Shown here one piece after another: positions 62,364-64,000 of a stretch of DNA of 64,000 bases (the first letter of the stretch is position 1; every line of letters begins with the position of its first letter). This DNA is from Euborellia annulipes (lineage: Eukaryota; Arthropoda; Insecta; Dermaptera; Anisolabididae): positions 47,551-111,550 of the forward strand of contig JAKCPI010007868.1 in NCBI GenBank assembly GCA_023213315.1. The letters run 5' to 3'. The notes under the pieces are model-generated. The model searched no databases. It was not told where the DNA came from and saw only the letters and a list, made by a program, of their open reading frames with translations. The translations under genes and the position numbers were made by a program.

Positions 62364-62737
62364 CGTTCTAAATAAAAAATACTTGGAGCCAATTTGATGT
62401 AGTGTGGCACAGACAGACACATGTGTCCCAATTATTCCCTCTTTCGTTAGGGCTGCAATTACCTTGTGTTGTGCTTGTGTGCGTGTAATTGCAGACTATG
62501 CACAATCTAATCAGGCCTAAAAATTTCCTTTGCCAATGCCAATCAGATTTCGTTCGTTTCCTCGCTTCCCACTCAAGCGCAATCACATATCAGGCAGAGC
62601 AAATTATCTCTGATGACATCGTAACGCGCTCACTATGCAATAATAATAATAATGATAATACTAGCCTCTCCACCCGACTTCGGCGTCTATCCAGGACGCT
62701 TGCCCTCTAGCTAGCTAGCTGGTACCCTCATCTTGTC
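62364..62737. other. Mixed-composition stretch, no gene supported
   Basis: An acceptor-like GCGTGTAATTGCAG at about 62480-62492 precedes a frame open to 62710, but it runs into ATACTAGCCTCTCCACCCGA CTTCGG (a Helitron-like 3' end on the minus strand near 62662), so I do not call it a gene. Confidence 0.3.
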
Positions 62738-63327
62738 TTAAGGGGGTTCAGGAGCGACGTCTAAACGTACTTAAAAAAAAAAAAACTAGACTATTATAAG
62801 GATTTTTCAATGCGGTTTTTTTTTAATGAATTAAATTCATAAGAGATTATTGGAACATCGAGCTATAATGTTTTTAATCACTGATTAAAAAATTATCGTA
62901 ATTAATTTTTTTGTTATCAAGCAAATACAAAAAAAACAATCTGTCCCAATAATCTTTAATTTTTTTTAAATTTAAAAATGAATTTATTGTTATTATTAAT
63001 CACATATTAATTGAGAAATTGTTAAAATAAGCTTAGATGATTTATTTAAAATTCAACTGTCAAATTAGTTGAGCATTCTTGCTATAGATGGCAGGCTAGT
63101 CTAACAGCCGATACCCTAATAGCCTATATTTATATATTTTTATGCCTTTATAAAAGATACATAATATATAATAACATTTATAAAGTATTTATTGTTAAAA
63201 GATCAATGAAAATCAACCAAATGCATTAAATATTATTAGCTACCATTCTGACATCTCTTGGCAAATTTTTGAATTACTTGATATTTGGGCATACTTTTAA
63301 TGACACTACGCCATCTTCCCTTATCCC
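62738..63327 (-). mobile_element. W element, reverse copy
   Basis: TTAA-GGGGGTTCAGGAGCGACG at 62738; ends in CACTACGCCATCTTCCC, where the terminal GGGAGCG block is lost. Forms an inverted pair with 61464-62363. Confidence 0.7.
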
Positions 63328-63751
63328 TTATAATAGTCTAGTTTTTGTTTTAACTACGTGTAGAAGCAATTTTGCAATTTGATTTTTTATTGAAATTTTT
63401 TTTTTTTTTTTCCTTTTTGTATAAATGAATGAATGAATATGACATCATCTCATTTTAATATTGAAAATGCTCTACTTTTAACGATTAAAAGAATCGTTTT
63501 TTTATTTTTTTTATCAGTTTCCAATATCAGACTTTCAATAAGTTTATTGCCGCCTAATAGACAACATTAGATATTTATCAAAATGTGGCAACTATTGTAA
63601 ACCAAGTCGGAGATGAAATGAAAGATAGGAGAATTTGAATGGCAGCAACAAAGAGAGAGAGAGAGAGACAAGAAGGGAATTGCAAATCAAATTCCATGGG
63701 GTTAATGATTCCCCAATGAATAAAGAAATCAGTGAATAAAAATATGAAAAG
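63328..63751. other. No gene seen
   Basis: AT-rich, (GA)n near 63652-63668. Confidence 0.45.
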
Positions 63752-64000
63752 AAAATCTGGTGTGACTGGTCGCACAGCACACAACTTTCTCTTACCTTCA
63801 GTAATCGAAAGTTGTGTTCTGTGCTTGTCACACCAGATTTTTTGTGTCGACATGTATTTAGTTTCCGGCAGTAGGGTACATTCGATTTTCAAGATGTACA
63901 ATTCTTATAAGTATGGGAAAATATTTATATTTTGTTACCATGGCAACCATTTCTCCTATTTTTTCTATGGAGTACAAGAGTAAAGGGTCTTCACAAGATT
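63752..64000 (+). mobile_element. HPE, cut by the window end
   Basis: Hairpin intact, then TTTGTTACCATGGCAACCAT and GGAGTACAAGAGTAAAG; continues beyond 64000. Confidence 0.8.

Noticed and set aside
62489..62710. 73-codon plus-strand frame after an acceptor-like site
   Set aside because: It runs through an AAT microsatellite and a Helitron-like end; no homology pattern recognised.
9252..63900. Regularly recurring palindromic hairpins as a CRISPR array
   Set aside because: Copies are kilobases apart, on both strands, and part of a longer dispersed element in a eukaryotic genome.

Overview
This is a very AT-rich eukaryotic window, almost certainly from an invertebrate and most likely an arthropod. 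The signs are spliceosomal exon candidates, tRNA- and 5S-derived SINEs, Helitrons, hAT, Tc1-like and THAP/DDE (ISL2EU-type) DNA transposons, Penelope-like remnants, and a SINE tail made of AACCT units, the complement of the arthropod telomere unit TTAGG. No bacterial, organellar or viral gene is visible. I cannot name the species. All family names below that are single letters or 'HPE' are labels I made up for this window.

The window is mostly layered mobile DNA. The commonest family (HPE) is a roughly 0.65 kb element, or 1.05 kb in a second subfamily. It starts with a near-perfect 80-base hairpin closed by CTTCGG and ends in GGTAAGAGAAAGT. More than 30 full or partial copies lie on both strands from 215 to 64000. 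Other families are short Helitrons with TC...CTAG ends, a tRNA-derived SINE (S) with about 15 copies, a 5S rRNA-derived SINE, a SINE with an (AACCT)5 tail (U), hAT-like elements with exact 8-bp target duplications, Tc1-like palindromic MITEs (C and Y), TTAA-flanked elements (W), and long foldback elements. Many insertions are nested and have readable target duplications, so their order can be worked out. The clearest nests are at 524-2056, 11899-13140, 20929-23068, 27076-28155, 31037-31928, 42561-43796 and 57252-58349.

Several foldback or Penelope-like segments carry hammerhead ribozyme cores (CTGANGA, stem II, GAAA). The best are the two mirror-image copies at 4502-4545 and 4598-4641, and single copies at 28488-28531 and 51624-51679. 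Protein-coding traces of mobile elements are a THAP plus DDE transposase pseudogene (21384-22799, minus strand), a Penelope-like C-terminus (16735-17038), and three LINE C-termini (6561-6728, 29438-29596, about 41204-41375).

Host-like gene signal is sparse. The best candidates are a two-exon gene end at 2480-3063, a GC-rich CpG-dense first exon at about 52140-53175 with a GTGAGT donor (a plus-strand gene whose first intron would fill the rest of the window), a TATA box with an ATG-free leader at 7584-7897, and possible terminal exons at 15212-15437 and 49300-49442. All calls come from reading the sequence alone; no search was run.
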